Positions 43,839-56,080 of a stretch of 64,000 bases of DNA are shown here, piece after piece (position 1 is the first letter of the stretch; each line of letters starts with the position of its first letter). Source of the stretch: Dendrocalamus latiflorus (taxonomy: Eukaryota; Streptophyta; Magnoliopsida; Poales; Poaceae); NCBI GenBank assembly GCA_017311315.1, contig CM029631.1:9358514-9422513 (forward strand), written 5' to 3'. A program made the translations under genes and the position numbers. Under the pieces are notes generated by a model. That model was given only the letters and a program-made list of their open reading frames with translations, searched no databases and was not told the origin of the DNA.

Positions 43839-45350
43839 CGTTATCAGCACACGCGCACAAGTGAAAAACAGAGAAAGGTAATGACACCATTCCTAGATGT
43901 TTTTGCTTTGGAAGCACCCGTGGACGGCGGTTCGGCGCGTCCTCACGGCGCGGCCGGCATAGCACCCGCCCGCGGCCGGCGCAGCACCCGCGGCCCGGCG
44001 AGGCGCGCGGACAGCACGGCCCGACGCGGCCTGTAGCGGCGCGGTTAGCGCGGTCGGCGTGGCCGGCGCAGCCCTGACCGGCGCGGTCGGCGCGGCCGGC
44101 GCAGCCCAGCCCGGCGCAAGGCGCGGCCCACATGGCCGGCGGCAGCGCGCCAAGGGGCTGGTGCGCGGCGCGGCCAGGAGCGGGGCGGGGCGCGGCGTGA
44201 CCAGACGCGTGAGGCGGCTCACGGCCGGCGGCGCCCGAGCCCTACGTGGCCCACGGCCGGCGGCGCCCGAGCCAAGGCGAGGCCCGAGGCCGGGCGGGGC
44301 ACGGCGGCCCGGAACGGCGCGGTCTTGGCGGCCTGACGCGGCGCAGCCGACGCGGCCAGGCCCGAGGCAGTGCGCGGCGCGGCCAGGCCGGCCGGCGGCG
44401 GCTCCCCACGGCGGTGGCGCAGGCGGCCGGCGGCGGCGCACCCCGAGGCGGCGCCGAAGGGGCAGACGACGGCGTGGCGGTGGCGGCATCCGCAGGCGGC
44501 GGCGGCCGACGGCGAGCCGGCGGGGGCCGAAAGCCAGGCGGCGGCGGCGGCGCCCCACTGGGCACGGTGGCTGGCTAGGGTTTGGGGGAAACCCTAATTC
44601 CCCCACCCCCTCCTTTTATATGGCTAGCTAATAAAGGGGCTTTTAGCCCAATAGCCCCCACCATCCCACATGGGCCCAAAGGCCAAATGGGCTTCAGCCC
44701 AGGTTGCCGGAAATTTGCAATTTCCCCCCTCTAGTTCATAGATAATATAGAATTTTTATTTTAAATAAATTTGTATTGTAATATTTGCAGTATAATCCTC
44801 GTACTTGTTTATAATTGTACCTGTCAATCAGTACTTTTATAAATTAGCATTTCAGTCCCTACAACATCTGAAAATTATGTAATTGTTCAAATAAATGTGC
44901 ATGCACATTTCTATAACTTTTACATATTTAAGATTATTTTATTGCAATTTATTTACAATATGAATTGCAACCATATTTAAATTTGCTATCGCTAGCAAAT
45001 TTAAAATTTAAAATTCCTGTTTAGTGAGTACCATTGTACTTAATAAATTGGAATTTTTGCAAAATATTATACCTACCATAAATACCATAAAATCACAATT
45101 TATGGCACTTTGCTACATTTATTTGTACGCTATGCCATGCAATAAATTGGTGTTCACTACCAATATTGTGATTTATACGGTATTATAAACATAACGACAT
45201 GTTATATTTAATTTGGGTATATATTCATTCGGATTACAATACTCATATTGTTTTCCACATATTTTGCATTTTACTATAACATTACCATACACATTAATTT
45301 ACCTCATGTAAATTAATCATTTATGGTGTACTTTTCATGTAGGTTTTTAA
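43839..45350 (+). other. Untranslated leader of the copia element with a GC-rich block
   Basis: Begins with the putative primer site TTATCAGCAC. 43915-44575 is extremely GC-rich with repeated GCGGCCGGCG-like words, quite unlike the AT-rich rest of the element. It then passes into AT-rich DNA to the gag start at 45351. The block looks acquired, but no termini of a nested insertion were found. The long frames in it on both strands are not called. Confidence 0.5.
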
Positions 45351-46375
45351 ATGGCTACCAAAGATTTTGAGCCTCACGCTCGATGGTACCAATTACCCTA
45401 CATGGGCTATGGACCTCAAAATCAACCTAACCACACGTGGGTTGCAAAGGGTGATATTTGATCCTCCAAATGATCAAATTCCTCCAAATATTGTGAAATA
45501 TTCCGTTTTGAGCATAATACGGAATCATATTTATCCGGATTTGAAGGCTGAATATCTGTATGAGGAAAATCCACTAACTTTATGGTTAGCCCTCAAAAAT
45601 AGATATGAACAGCAGCGAACTGTTATTTTACCTGAGGCTAATCATGAATAGGCACATCTTAGACTCCAATATTTCAAATCTGTTGGAGATTATAACCATG
45701 TCCTTCATACAATTTGCTCCAAATAGCGTTTTTGTGAAAAGGAACCAACGGATGCGGACAAAATAGAGAAAACTCTCTTAACTATGCTCCCATCTGACAG
45801 GGTCCTACAGCAGCAATGGCGTGCTATAAATTATCAATCTTATTTTGATCTTATGCATACTATGTTTCAGGTAGAAAAGCATGCTGAACTTCTTTTAAAG
45901 AATAATCAGCAACGTCCCATTGGGGCTGCTCCACTTCCTGAAGTTCATGCTAATCAAAATAACAAAAGTTCAGTGGTTCAAAAGACCACTCAAAGAACTA
46001 AAGGTACACACAAATGCAACAAGAAGCAAAAAACCAAGTGGATTCAAGAAAGGTAAAGGCAATTTTGGTAAGAGAGTTGACAAAACTGAAATTTGTCAAA
46101 AATGTGGTTGCTACAACCATCCTACCAAGAAATGTCGCACCCCGAAGCATCTTGTGAACCTCTACCTCCAGTCTTTGGCTCACGGCAAGAATGCTCAAGA
46201 GAAGCGATTTGAAGCACACTTCAATCTCACATCCAAGAATAATGCAGCCGGATGTTCTCTAAAGTTCCTTCAAGAACTCAAAGACACATGAGCTTCTACA
46301 AAGAAGGATGATCTCATGTGCACCGAGGACACCCTTGAAGAATTTCATTCTCAAGACATGGTTGGAGATCTCAGT
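45351..46375 (+). pseudogene. Copia gag relic
   Basis: The likely ATG at 45351 is followed after a few codons by a one-base shift into the frame with LTLDGTNYPTWAMDLKIN. This frame ends in a stop at 45649-45651, and another stop lies at 45724-45726. Further gag sequence continues with MLPSDRVLQQQWRAINYQSY and shifts frame again near 46050. A CCHC zinc knuckle (CQKCGCYNHPTKKC, C-x2-C-x4-H-x4-C) follows at about 46095-46140. The protein is broken in at least four places. Confidence 0.8.
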
Positions 46376-46575
46376 TAGACTCCTCGTTCCATAGCTAATA
46401 AGTACTATAGTGTTGTAATATAAATAATGTTGTCATCCATATTGTAAGCTTGTATGCTACAATTATATATCGAACATATTCGATATTATCAATACAGTTT
46501 GTATGTATTCTATATATATTATAAGAATTTCATTAAATTCTTCTTTTGTGTATATAGCTTTTTGGAGTCAATCCA

Positions 46576-47949
46576 TTGGAGGAGAAATTATGCCTTGTGG
46601 ATAGTGGTACCACAAACTCTATACTTAAGGACACAAAATATTTCCTAACTCTTACTAGGAGGAAAGGAAATGTTTTAACCATCACTGGACGCGATGCAAC
46701 GATAGTAGGCTCTGGTCGCGCCTCTATCACTCTCCCTATGGGTACACAATTCGAAATTGTGGATGCACTATTGTATCCTGATTCCACACGTACCCTACAT
46801 AGTTATAGAGATATCTGTCAGAATGGTTTCCATGTTGAAACCCGAAATGACAACAAAGAGGAATATCTCCTCTTAACCAAACACAACGGATATGGCAAAC
46901 AAGTACTAGAAAAAATTCCACCTTTAAACTCCGGATTGTACTATACATACATCAAACCCGTTCAACATATTGCGTACAAAGTAATTTTCCAAAACACTAA
47001 CACATTCCAAACATGGCATGATCGCCTTGGTCATCCAGGCATTGGAATGATGAGGAAAATTATTAGCAATTCAATTGGTCATACATACCTCAAAACAAAA
47101 TTTCCGGAATCCTCAGATTTTGTGTGTACTTCATGTGCCACTGGAAAATTGATTTTAAGACCCTCTTATCTTAAAATCAGAGGTGAACCAATTAAATTTC
47201 TTGAACACATTCAAGGAGATATATGTGGTCCTATACAACCATTGTGTGGACCGTTTAGATATTTCATTGTTCTCATTGACGCATCTACTAGATGGTCACA
47301 TGTGTGTCTTTTATCCACACGAAACCATGCATTTGCTAAGTTAATTGGTCAAATTATCCAATTACGAGCACATTATCCTGAATATCGAATTCAATCAATT
47401 CGAATGGACAATGCTGCTGAATTTACATCACATGCCTTCAATGATTATTGTATGGCTCTTGGGATACAAGTTCAACATTCTGTTCCATATGTCCATACAC
47501 AAAATGGTTTAGCAGAATCTCTTATCAAGAGAATCAAGCTCATTGCAAGATCATTACTACAGAATTGCAACTTACCAACGTCATGTTGGGGTCATGCAGT
47601 TTTACACGCTGCTGACTTAATCCAATTGCGTCCAACTGCTTATCATAGCACTTCCCCGCTGCAATTAATACGTGGAAATCCACCAGATATTTCCCATCTG
47701 CGAAAGTTCGGTTGCGCTACATACGTACCAATCTCACCACCGCAGCGTACCTCAATGGGACCGCACAGGAAACTTGGGATCTATGTTGGGTATAAATCTC
47801 CGTCAATTATAAAATACCTCGAGCCCCTTACAGGGGACCTGTTTACGGCCCGGTACGCTGATTGCATATTCAATGAGGAACATTTCCCGGCATTAGGGGG
47901 AGACAACAAGTACCAAACAGAATGCCAGAAAATTAATTGGAATGTATAA
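46576..47949 (+). CDS. Copia pol, protease and integrase part
   Basis: A continuous frame of about 457 codons. It holds the retroviral-type aspartic protease motif VDSGTT near its start, then an integrase zinc-binding HHCC region (HDRLGHPGIGMM ... CTSCATGKL). The integrase core shows the catalytic triad: Asp in QGDICGP, Asp in RMDNAAEF and Glu in NGLAESL. It ends in a stop in the region between integrase and reverse transcriptase. In an intact copia element this would be one polyprotein with gag and the reverse transcriptase, so this is a fragment of pol that still has an open frame. Confidence 0.82.
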   Translation: MEEKLCLVDSGTTNSILKDTKYFLTLTRRKGNVLTITGRDATIVGSGRASITLPMGTQFEIVDALLYPDSTRTLHSYRDICQNGFHVETRNDNKEEYLLLTKHNGYGKQVLEKIPPLNSGLYYTYIKPVQHIAYKVIFQNTNTFQTWHDRLGHPGIGMMRKIISNSIGHTYLKTKFPESSDFVCTSCATGKLILRPSYLKIRGEPIKFLEHIQGDICGPIQPLCGPFRYFIVLIDASTRWSHVCLLSTRNHAFAKLIGQIIQLRAHYPEYRIQSIRMDNAAEFTSHAFNDYCMALGIQVQHSVPYVHTQNGLAESLIKRIKLIARSLLQNCNLPTSCWGHAVLHAADLIQLRPTAYHSTSPLQLIRGNPPDISHLRKFGCATYVPISPPQRTSMGPHRKLGIYVGYKSPSIIKYLEPLTGDLFTARYADCIFNEEHFPALGGDNKYQTECQKINWNV

Positions 47950-48170
47950 GGCATTCCTACCTCAGACCCACGTACCAGGAGACTGAACTTCAAGTTCAGA
48001 AAATCATTCATTTGCAAAACATTGCAAATAATCTGCCATATGCATTTACTGATTATAAGGGTGTCACAAAATCCTATAATCCTGCCAGAAATATACCTGA
48101 AAGAGTGGAGGTACCGCAAAATACCACTTAACTCCCAATTCAAAATAAGAGGGGGAGAAGTACGGTACAA

Positions 48171-50102
48171 ATGGCGGATACAACTTCTAACAAGCGACAA
48201 AGGAAACAAAAAAATGTAAATGCAGATCAACCTCAAGTTGATAGACACCAAAGGATCCTTGAACCCAGATCAACAGTGCACTCAAATACTGATCCTGGGA
48301 CATCGGAATACCCCGACTCAAATGTTTTGGGAAATAACATTGAGTCACCAGGGGTCCAAGAAATTTCCACTAACTATACTGATTCTGGAGAATCATACGA
48401 TCGTAAGACTACAATTGTCGACATTTATTTCTCCACAACAATTGCAAATAACCTTCAAAATGATTCAGATCCCAAGACCATGGCAGAGTGCAAACAACGC
48501 TCGGACTGGAATCAATGGAAGGATGCAATTCAAGCGGAGTTAACCTCGCTCAAGAAAAGAAATGTATTCACCAATGTGATACATACACCTCCCAAAGTAT
48601 TCCCTGTCGGTTTCAAATGGGTTTTCGTCCGCAAACGGAATGAAAACAATGAAAACAATGAGGTGGTGAGATACAAAGTAAGGCTTGTAACACAAGGGTT
48701 CACGCAGAGACCCGGCATTGATTTCAATGAAACTTATTCTCCAGTAATGAGTGGAATAACATTCCGATACTTAATCTCATTGGCAGTTAAAAATCATCTA
48801 TCTTTTCAATTGATGGATGTAGTGACCGCATATCTTTATGGGTCACTTGATTCGGAAATATATATGAAAGTTCCCGATGGAATTTCAATTCCGAATCCGA
48901 ACGCAAATCGCAATTTGTATTGTGTAAAATTGAACAAGTCTTTATACGGCTTGAAATAGTCGGGTAGAATATGGTACAACCGACTAAGTGAGTTCCTAAC
49001 CAAAAAGGGATACTCCAACAATGATGACTGTCCATGCGTGTTCATCAAAAGATCCTCAACAGGATTTTGTATTATATCTGTGTATGTTGATGATCTAAAT
49101 ATCATTGGTAATACACAAGATATAGATGAAGCACGTAATCATCTTATGACGGAATTTGAAATGAAGGATTTGGGTAAAACTAAATTTTGCTTAGGTATAC
49201 AACTTGAGCACCTTCATTCAGGCATCCTAGTGCATCAATCAGCCTTTGTCCAGAAAATATTGGAGAAATTCAATATGGACAAAGCATATCCATCAAAAAC
49301 CCCCATGGTTGTTCGATCTCTCGACAAGGAGAAAGATCCATTTAGACCCCGAGATGACAATGAAGAGCTATTGGGACCCGAGGTTCCATATCTCAGTGCC
49401 ATCGGAGCGCTTATGTACCTTGCAAATTGCACCCGACCGGATATTGCATTTGCGGTAAATCTACTTGCTAGATATAGCGCTGCTCCAACCAAAAGACATT
49501 GGGTAGGAGTGAAGAATATCCTTAGATATCTTCAAGACACTAAAGATCTCGGTCTATTCTTCCAGAAGAATAACAATGTGGACTTAATAGGATATACAGA
49601 TGCTGGCTATTTATCAGATCTCCATAATGCCAGATCTCAAACAGGCTTTGTATTTTTACACGGTGGAATAGCCATCTCTTGGAAGTCTTCGAAACAGACT
49701 CTAGTGGCTACATCCACTAATCATTCTGAAATAATTGCATTATATGAAGCATCACGTGAATGTGTATGACTTCGCAGAATGATTAACCACATACAACAAT
49801 CATGTGGTATAGGTGCTATTGCATCACCTACCATTATCTACGAAGATAATGCTGCTTGCGTTGTTCAAATGCAAACGAGTTACATAAAGAGCAATATCAC
49901 AAAACATATTGCACCTAAATTATTTTACCCACATGAATTGCAAGAGAGTGGGGAAATAAATATTCTGCAAACTAAGTCTTGTGATAATCTTGCAGACTTA
50001 TTCACCAAGTCATTACCAACCTCCACATTCCAAAAATGTGTTCATGGAATTGGTATGCGAAGACTACGTGATTTGCAGATGTCAGGGGGAGAAATCTCCT
50101 AA
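48171..50102 (+). pseudogene. Copia pol, reverse transcriptase and RNase H part, interrupted
   Basis: From about 48480 the frame shows copia reverse transcriptase motifs: DAIQAELTSLKKRNVF, VGFKWVFVRKRN, YKVRLVTQGFTQRPGIDF and LMDVVTAYLYGSLD. A stop at 48957-48959 cuts it directly after LYGLK. The continuation contains the catalytic SVYVDDL (about 49078-49098) and SAIGALMYLANCTRPDIAFA. RNase H follows with YTDAGYLSD and ISWKSSKQTLVATSTNHSE. A second stop at 49767-49769 lies inside RNase H, and the frame runs on to 50102 with YEDNAACV and LADLFTKSLP. Two nonsense codons make it non-functional. Confidence 0.85.
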
Positions 50103-50434
50103 AGACTTAACCCGTTCAAATACAGATATTGTACTCTTTTTCCCTTTATGAGTTTTTCCCTCTAAAGGTTTCTCATCAAGGTTTTTAATGAAGCAATATG
50201 ACAACGTAATCATAAATATATCTCTCTTTTCCCCACAGGGGTTTTTAGGAGATATAATCAAATATATGCCATATCATTTTCTCCTTAAATTTTCCCAATG
50301 GGTTTTAAAGGAGTTTTCATGGCATATCTACTCTATCGGTTCTCCTCATATTTTTCCCTACAGGGTTTTAGAGGAGTTTTTATCAAGATGATGAATCAAG
50401 GTGATCATATGAAGACACATTGGTCAAGGGGGAG

Positions 50435-50606
50435 TGTTACAAACAAGTTACGCCAGTTTCATGTGCCCAATGTGCAGATGTCTTTCTCAAAAGATACTTT
50501 TTCATACCACCTTTTACCATGTATATAAAGCAATATACAAATTCAGAATGAAGTTAATGAAAATATCATTTCTCTCAAACACTTGTCTCAAACCTCTCTT
50601 GCAATA
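50435..50606 (+). repeat. 3' LTR of the copia element
   Basis: 172 bp, TGTTACAAAC to CTTGCAATA, directly preceded by the purine tract AAGGGGGAG at 50426-50434. Longer than the 5' copy through a 13-bp partial duplication of CTCAAACAC-like sequence near its end. Confidence 0.88.
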
Positions 50607-50841
50607 CCAACTATACAAAGAGAGGTCGGGACGGGCTAACAGGCCCATCGCCTGACCGAAGCTACACCCCACTCACTCTCCATCTCCACCTTCCCACCCA
50701 CCTCCATCGCTGTCACCCACGACCTCCTCCTCTCCTCGACAGTCGACACAACGCCTCCCTCTTCAAACCAAAAAGAAAAAGAAAAGAAGCTACTCCTCCA
50801 GCCGGCTCGGTGCCTCCAAGAGCCCGCCAATCTCTCAGCCC

Positions 50842-53800
50842 ATGGCCGCCGCCTCCGCGTTGTCGCCGCCGCCGCGGCGGATGCTGCTCGCCCTGGCGCT
50901 CGTCTCCGCCCTCGCGTGGCTGGCGGCGGGGGACACGAACGGGGTGTACGAGCCGTGCAGCGACGCGCGGATCCAGCGCGGGGACGGGTTCACCTTTGGG
51001 GTCGCCTTCGCGGGCTACAACGCCTTCTTCTCCGGCGACACCCAGCTCTCCCCCTGCGACCGCCGCCTCAACCTCGCCTCCCCCGCCCAGCTCGCCGTCT
51101 TCCGCCCCAAGGTCGACGAGATCTCCCTCCTCACCATCAACACCACCACAGGCTTCAACCCCGTAAGCGATCTCTCTCTTCCCCCGTTTCTCAACCTCCC
51201 GCCCTTTCCATCTCTTCTAGTTTGGTTTGGTTTGGTTCTCTCCATTTGCTCGGGGTAAGTAAGTTCGGTCGATCCGGGGGAGCTTGCAAAGAACGTGCTT
51301 GTGGAAATGTGGGAGTAGGTGGAGGTCGGTTTGGCTGGTCCCGCTGGTGTTTTCTTGGTTTGATCTGAGCTGGATGTAGCATGGGCGAGTGGGATCCTGG
51401 TGCTGTCTGTAGTATCTCTTGATCCGGTTGGAGCTTGGAGTAACGCCGCTGCTCGATTGATTGGCTTCTACACTTCTAGTATGCAGGATCTTGCTCCTTA
51501 AGTGCTTATGGAAATGTTGGATAATCTGGAGACTAGCGGGGATTGATGCTCCTGTTACCTAACTTCAATGTTTCTCCATTTGGTTGTTGCTGGAAGTAGT
51601 ATGGATTGGTGGAATGTTGCAGCTTGCGAGAATGCGCTGTGCAAACAATTGAGTAGTTTGTTGCCAGAATGCGCATTTAAACGTGACAATCCTGGTGTTC
51701 TAATTGTCCAGTGGAGCAGACCACCTCAATATGTTGGAGAGTGAGGGACCGGGTTGTCCATTGTCATGTGAGCGGTTCGCATAACTTTGTTCTGTGGGCA
51801 TTAGTAGAATTAGCCCCATGATGTTCTAGTATTCTACCATTTCTTCTTTTGTTTTTTCTGCTGGAGTACTGTGATTATAGATACCATGAGGGCATACATG
51901 TGTATTTGTTAGAATAAGCCCTCTTGCTTGATAAATCTTTCCATGGGATGATATTGCGTTATTTAGACTTTAGAGACAATATGGGTGTCTGTTTATATTG
52001 TTTGAAATGTACCAGCATTATGGGAGTTTATAAAGAACATTCATAACCCTGCCCTCCACCTAAAAACGTAAACCCCCTTTTCCATCTTCTTGAATCCTCC
52101 CTGCAACTTCCTACCTCCTGAACGCCCCTCTTGATGTTGCTGATAGCACTCATTGTGGATCCAATTGTCTTACAAACTCAAGCACCGCAAAGAGAATGTC
52201 TGAAGTTTTTTTTGGGCATGTGTTTTGTGCACAGATTTTTGTGCTACTGCTATTGTACTTTTGATATAATGTATATCTAAAGTACAGTTTTGTTGTTAGT
52301 TTGTTGTTGGAAATGCACCAACATTATCTAGGAATGTTCGGCACGATAGATGTGGAAGCACTTTAGGTCTGTTCCTGCATGCAGAGAGTTAGTGAATGTG
52401 CTGGGTGAAAATGGTGAAAACAACATGCGTTAGATGATGTTGTTTTCTTCTCGCAAATCAATTTTGTCTCAATATAGCTAGATTATCAGATGTATAAAAA
52501 GTACTGTTTGGCTTCTGTTTAATCAGAGATGATCTTGGTTTGTACGAAATATCTTTACAGAGTGCATTTATTCTCTTTGGTGGACCTTGAATAATGCTCA
52601 CAGTTCATGAAACATATTGAATGGGTTTAACTGTTTAACTTGGTGATCGTATCACACTGTGTTGTGGTAAAGACAATCTTAAAGGAATTACTACATTAAT
52701 TAACTATTACGGTGTATCAATCTTGTTCGATAATAAAATTCATATAGAAGTAAATTTAATGTTCAATTCACTATTTCCAGTTGGACCAAAAAAAAAAAAA
52801 AAGAAGCATAGCTTTGCTTCGAGAATAGTGTTTTCGCCAGAGGTTACAGAGCGCAACTTGACAACAGACACCTCTGTCACTTTGGATTTGGCAAGGAACA
52901 AGAGAACATCTTGTCGCTTTTTCCTAATCAACTTTGTTGTGAGGAGATGTAGTATCATGTATGTGAAAACTTCGTATTGTTCTGAGCTACAATGTTCACA
53001 TGCTTCATGGAAAAACTGATCCTACAGAAACAACCTTGTTGTTAAAGATTAAATTTCAATTTGAGCTGACCTTTTTGTAGTTTTAATCCTATGGTTAGCA
53101 CGCTATTATCTGCCAAGGGTAAATCCAAGTTCTGAGGGTGCTAAAGCACTACACATATTTTTAGAAGAGTAAAGTGCACCGTAGGTCCCCGAACTTACGT
53201 GGGTGTGTCACCTGGATCCTTGAACTTGATAATTGCACATGTAAGGTTCCTAAAGGTCCAGAATGCTACTTTACTGGTAATTAAAGATGATATGAGTATA
53301 TGACATCTTTGTTCAATCTATATCACAATTTGACCATGCGATCACTGTTATATCACCATTTGACATCATTGGAGAGTTAGTATATTTGGATTTGAAGTAA
53401 TTTTCCGCATGTCATTGGACAACTTTTAGAAGTTTCTGATTGATCCTAGTTAGCAATTGCATGGCCAAACTTTGGCCTAAATATGTCCAAAGTGCCTCGT
53501 AATCACTAGTTGCTAATTAAGTGCGGTTTGGACCTCTATTTACACACTTATACAAGTTTAGGGATTTAAATATGCATTTCTCAAGTTCAAGGACGCAAGT
53601 GGCATGCACGTGCAAGTTTAGGACCTATGGCGCACTTTACTATTTCTAGAAAATAGTTTGCACCTTTTAGACTTTTTGGAACCATGTTGTGCAAAGGCAA
53701 GAGGCTATTTCTAGAAAATAGTTTGCACCTTTTAGACTTCTTGGAACCATGTTTTGCAAAGGCAAGAGGCTAGACTTAGGATTTGAAAACTCAATCCCAA

Positions 53801-55292
53801 TATGGCACACATTAAGAAACTGTGCCCTTTAAGGTTCTGATCTACCTGGGTCCATAGTTGTATTTCAAATAAAGGCTTGTGCAATCGTGAGATCAGATAA
53901 GCTTAAAAGTACCTTTGTATAAGCTTAAAGCTTTTGTGCAAAAAGTTGATCCACTAAGGTATATTGTTAAAGGTTACATATTGACTAGATTATTTAAATA
54001 TCATGGTACCTTAGTTGCTTCTGTGCATTTGTATCTTGTGTTTATCACAAGGATTTGTTTTGCTGATTTGGGCTCCAGAATGTCAAAGTAGGATCTAATA
54101 GACTACCTAGTGTATTTAACAGTTGGCACTAACTGACTAACCACCATTAGATTGTCAGGATTGCCTTTTTGTTCTGTCTCATTTTCAATGCTTTACTTAA
54201 TGTGGTGTGTAGACTACCGAGTATATTTGACACTAACCGACTAACCACCAATAAATTGTCAGGATTGGTTTTTTGTTCTGTCTCATTTTCAATGCTTTGC
54301 TTAAACACTCTGAAAATGTGTCAGTCTGTGTCTGTTTTGTTCAATTAAAAAATTGCTGGAACTTTACATCTGTCTGGTTGTTAATAACATGCCCTACTGA
54401 TATACTTAATATGTTACTGGTAGCTCTTGAGCTTCTTAATTTGTGGATCTTCATTACCTCGTAATGTTATTGGTGATATACGTAGCATTCTTTTTTGAGT
54501 CCTAATGTTAGATTTGGTATTGCTTTAGTATGCTTAGAAGCTCAAATCAAAACAGCAAATGCTTCTGCATTACAAATTTTACAACTTTCAATAGCATAGT
54601 ATAGCAATGTCAAATACTAGTTTCTTTATTTGTTTTATTTACCTGAATTTATATTGTGTAATCACTCGTCAAGTTTATATTGTCATGGCTCACTGGTTCG
54701 TGCTCCATCATTCATGGTCAAATCATGCATCTAATGATGGCATCAGTATATGACCAAAGTTCTTGTGCGTGTTTTCTAGGCCTCAGCTGGTGGGTTCATG
54801 GTAGCATTTGCTGGTAGGAAGTATGCAGCCAGATCTGCTCCAATCTTTGTCTCCAATTCCTCATTTACAGTGTCCAGCTTCACCCTGGTATGGAACTAGA
54901 AATGTACTGTTGTGTCCATCATTTATGAACTTGTAACCAAGGAATATTCTGAATGTTACCGTGATGTCATGATACTTATCTAGGTTCTTGAGTTCAACAA
55001 AGGCAGGCTTCAAAATTTGCACTGGAAGAAGGATGGCTGTGGTGCTTGCTCAGGGAAGTCAAACTTCGTTTGCCTCGGTAAACAAACCTGTGCCATCAGA
55101 ACACAAAGCTGCAAGACCCAGGGGCCTGTCGACTGCAGTATCGGCATCCAACTGGCCTTCTCAGGCACCGACAAGCACGAGTCAGTTCTGAACTCATGGT
55201 ATGAGGTTTCCAACCTGCGACAATACTCCCTCTACGGGCTGTACTCGAACCTGAAGGACACCCTGAGCGGCCAGTTCAACAAGTTCTTCTAG
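50842..55292 (+). CDS. Secreted EXPP1-like protein
   Basis: Three exons, 50842-51162, 54780-54887 and 54984-55292, GT-AG junctions, all in phase 0; 738 nt, 245 residues. Residues 1-30 form a signal peptide with the hydrophobic core MLLALALVSALAWLAAG. The mature part is Cys-rich (FCSDAR-like region YEPCSDARIQRGDGFTFGVA, then SPCDRRLNL). It continues with VFRPKVDEISLLTIN, GGFMVAFAGRKYAARS, VLEFNKGRLQNLHWKKDGCG, CLGKQTCAIR, FSGTDKHESVLNSWYEV and the end LRQYSLYGLYSNLKDTLSGQ. I recognise the plant family annotated as EXPP1 protein precursor, conserved from Arabidopsis to grasses; its biochemical role is not known to me. It is probably secreted to the cell wall space. Intron 1 is 3,617 bp and holds a MITE and two tandem duplications. 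Confidence 0.85.
53168..53641. mobile_element. MITE in EXPP1-like intron 1
   Basis: 474 bp with imperfect inverted ends: AGTAAAGTGCACCGTAGGTCC on the left and complement of AGTAAAGTGCGCCATAGGTCC on the right. The subterminal parts continue the inverted match (GAACTTGA / TCAAGTTC). No coding capacity; target duplication not identified. Confidence 0.7.
53641..53770. repeat. Tandem duplication, 65 bp x 2
   Basis: Two copies starting TATTTCTAGAAAATAG at 53641 and 53706, differing at only a few sites. They directly follow the MITE end. Confidence 0.85.
54101..54305. repeat. Tandem duplication, about 111 bp x 2
   Basis: Copies begin GACTACC at 54101 and 54212 and share ACTAACCACCA, TTGTCAGGATTG and TTTTGTTCTGTCTCATTTTC with an internal gap in the second copy. 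Confidence 0.8.
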
Positions 55293-56080
55293 GCTTTCGA
55301 TGCAGCTGTTGTTCATTCTCTCCTGCCACTACTTCTCTGGAACTCGCTGATGTTGTACTTATGGCTCTTTATGTTTGCCCGTCAGGTTGCTTGTATCCAA
55401 ACTGATTTTAGTTTGTGTGGAAAGCTCAACCATATGTACCCATTGGGTCATTTTCAACGAGTATTCTTTCCATTGGTGTCTGCACTTAACTTCCGTTATG
55501 TCATGAATTGCTGTTAACGATGTCTTCTACTCAAGAAAAAAATATCATGTAGAGTTTGCAGAATTGAAAAGAACAGCTGAGTGTGCATCTTGATATCAAC
55601 AGCTTGTATCTATGTGCCAGTTGTCTCAAGTTTCTGAAATTGTCGTTTATGATCGTCCGACAGTTGAACAGCTGTTTGATTTACAGCCGGCCTTTTTTAT
55701 TTTTCATTTTCCTAACTAACGTCCTCACTCAAGTAATTTGTATATTTTTGTAGCCTATTGCAATGATTCGTGATACAAAATGGATTTTGTTGGGTTGTTC
55801 ATGGATTTAGACATAATTCATGCCCTTGTTTCTTAGAATAGGTCTGTAGTCTAAATGCTAAGGCTCGTTTTGGAACGGACGGCTTTTTAGGAATTATATT
55901 GTCTCTTGCAAAATTCATATGAATTTTTTGCGTTCCAAATGGACGGCGGCAACTGGCCACCAGGTGAAGATTCCAAAGAGAGAGACGAGTGTCTCCCCTG
56001 TGGTAACATGCGGACTGGGCGAAGACGACAAATATGAAATATAGAGCATGAGGAAAGAATCTGGACTGTTCATTTTAGCT
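55293..56080. other. 3' UTR of the EXPP1-like gene and spacer
   Basis: Probable 3' UTR, then AT-rich DNA. A short palindromic pair at about 55866-55962 (GTTTTGGAACGGACGGC and complement of GCCGTCCATTTGGAACGC) looks like a MITE remnant of about 100 bp. Confidence 0.35.

Larger units (their letters stand above)
43680..50606 (+). mobile_element. Full-length Ty1/copia retrotransposon, coding-dead
   Basis: 6,927 bp flanked by an exact 5-bp target duplication CCAAC (43675-43679 and 50607-50611). The LTRs are short: 43680-43838 (159 bp) and 50435-50606 (172 bp), both starting TGTTACAAAC and ending ATA instead of the usual CA. They differ at 12 of about 159 aligned sites, mostly transitions, plus one 13-bp indel. 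A polypurine tract AAGGGGGAG abuts the 3' LTR. A TATCAGCAC-like primer site follows the 5' LTR by a few bases. The order protease, integrase, reverse transcriptase, RNase H is that of copia elements. Stops and frameshifts break gag and pol, so it cannot make a full polyprotein. Its 3' end is 235 bp before the ATG of the EXPP1-like gene on the same strand. Confidence 0.93.

Noticed and set aside
43893..44631. Frames of 110-237 codons on both strands
   Set aside because: They come from the GCGGCCGGCG-type repeats in the leader of the copia element.
50916..51368. A 150-codon frame overlapping the EXPP1-like first exon
   Set aside because: Shifted frame in a GC-rich exon; the called frame has the signal peptide, splice donor and continuation in later exons.
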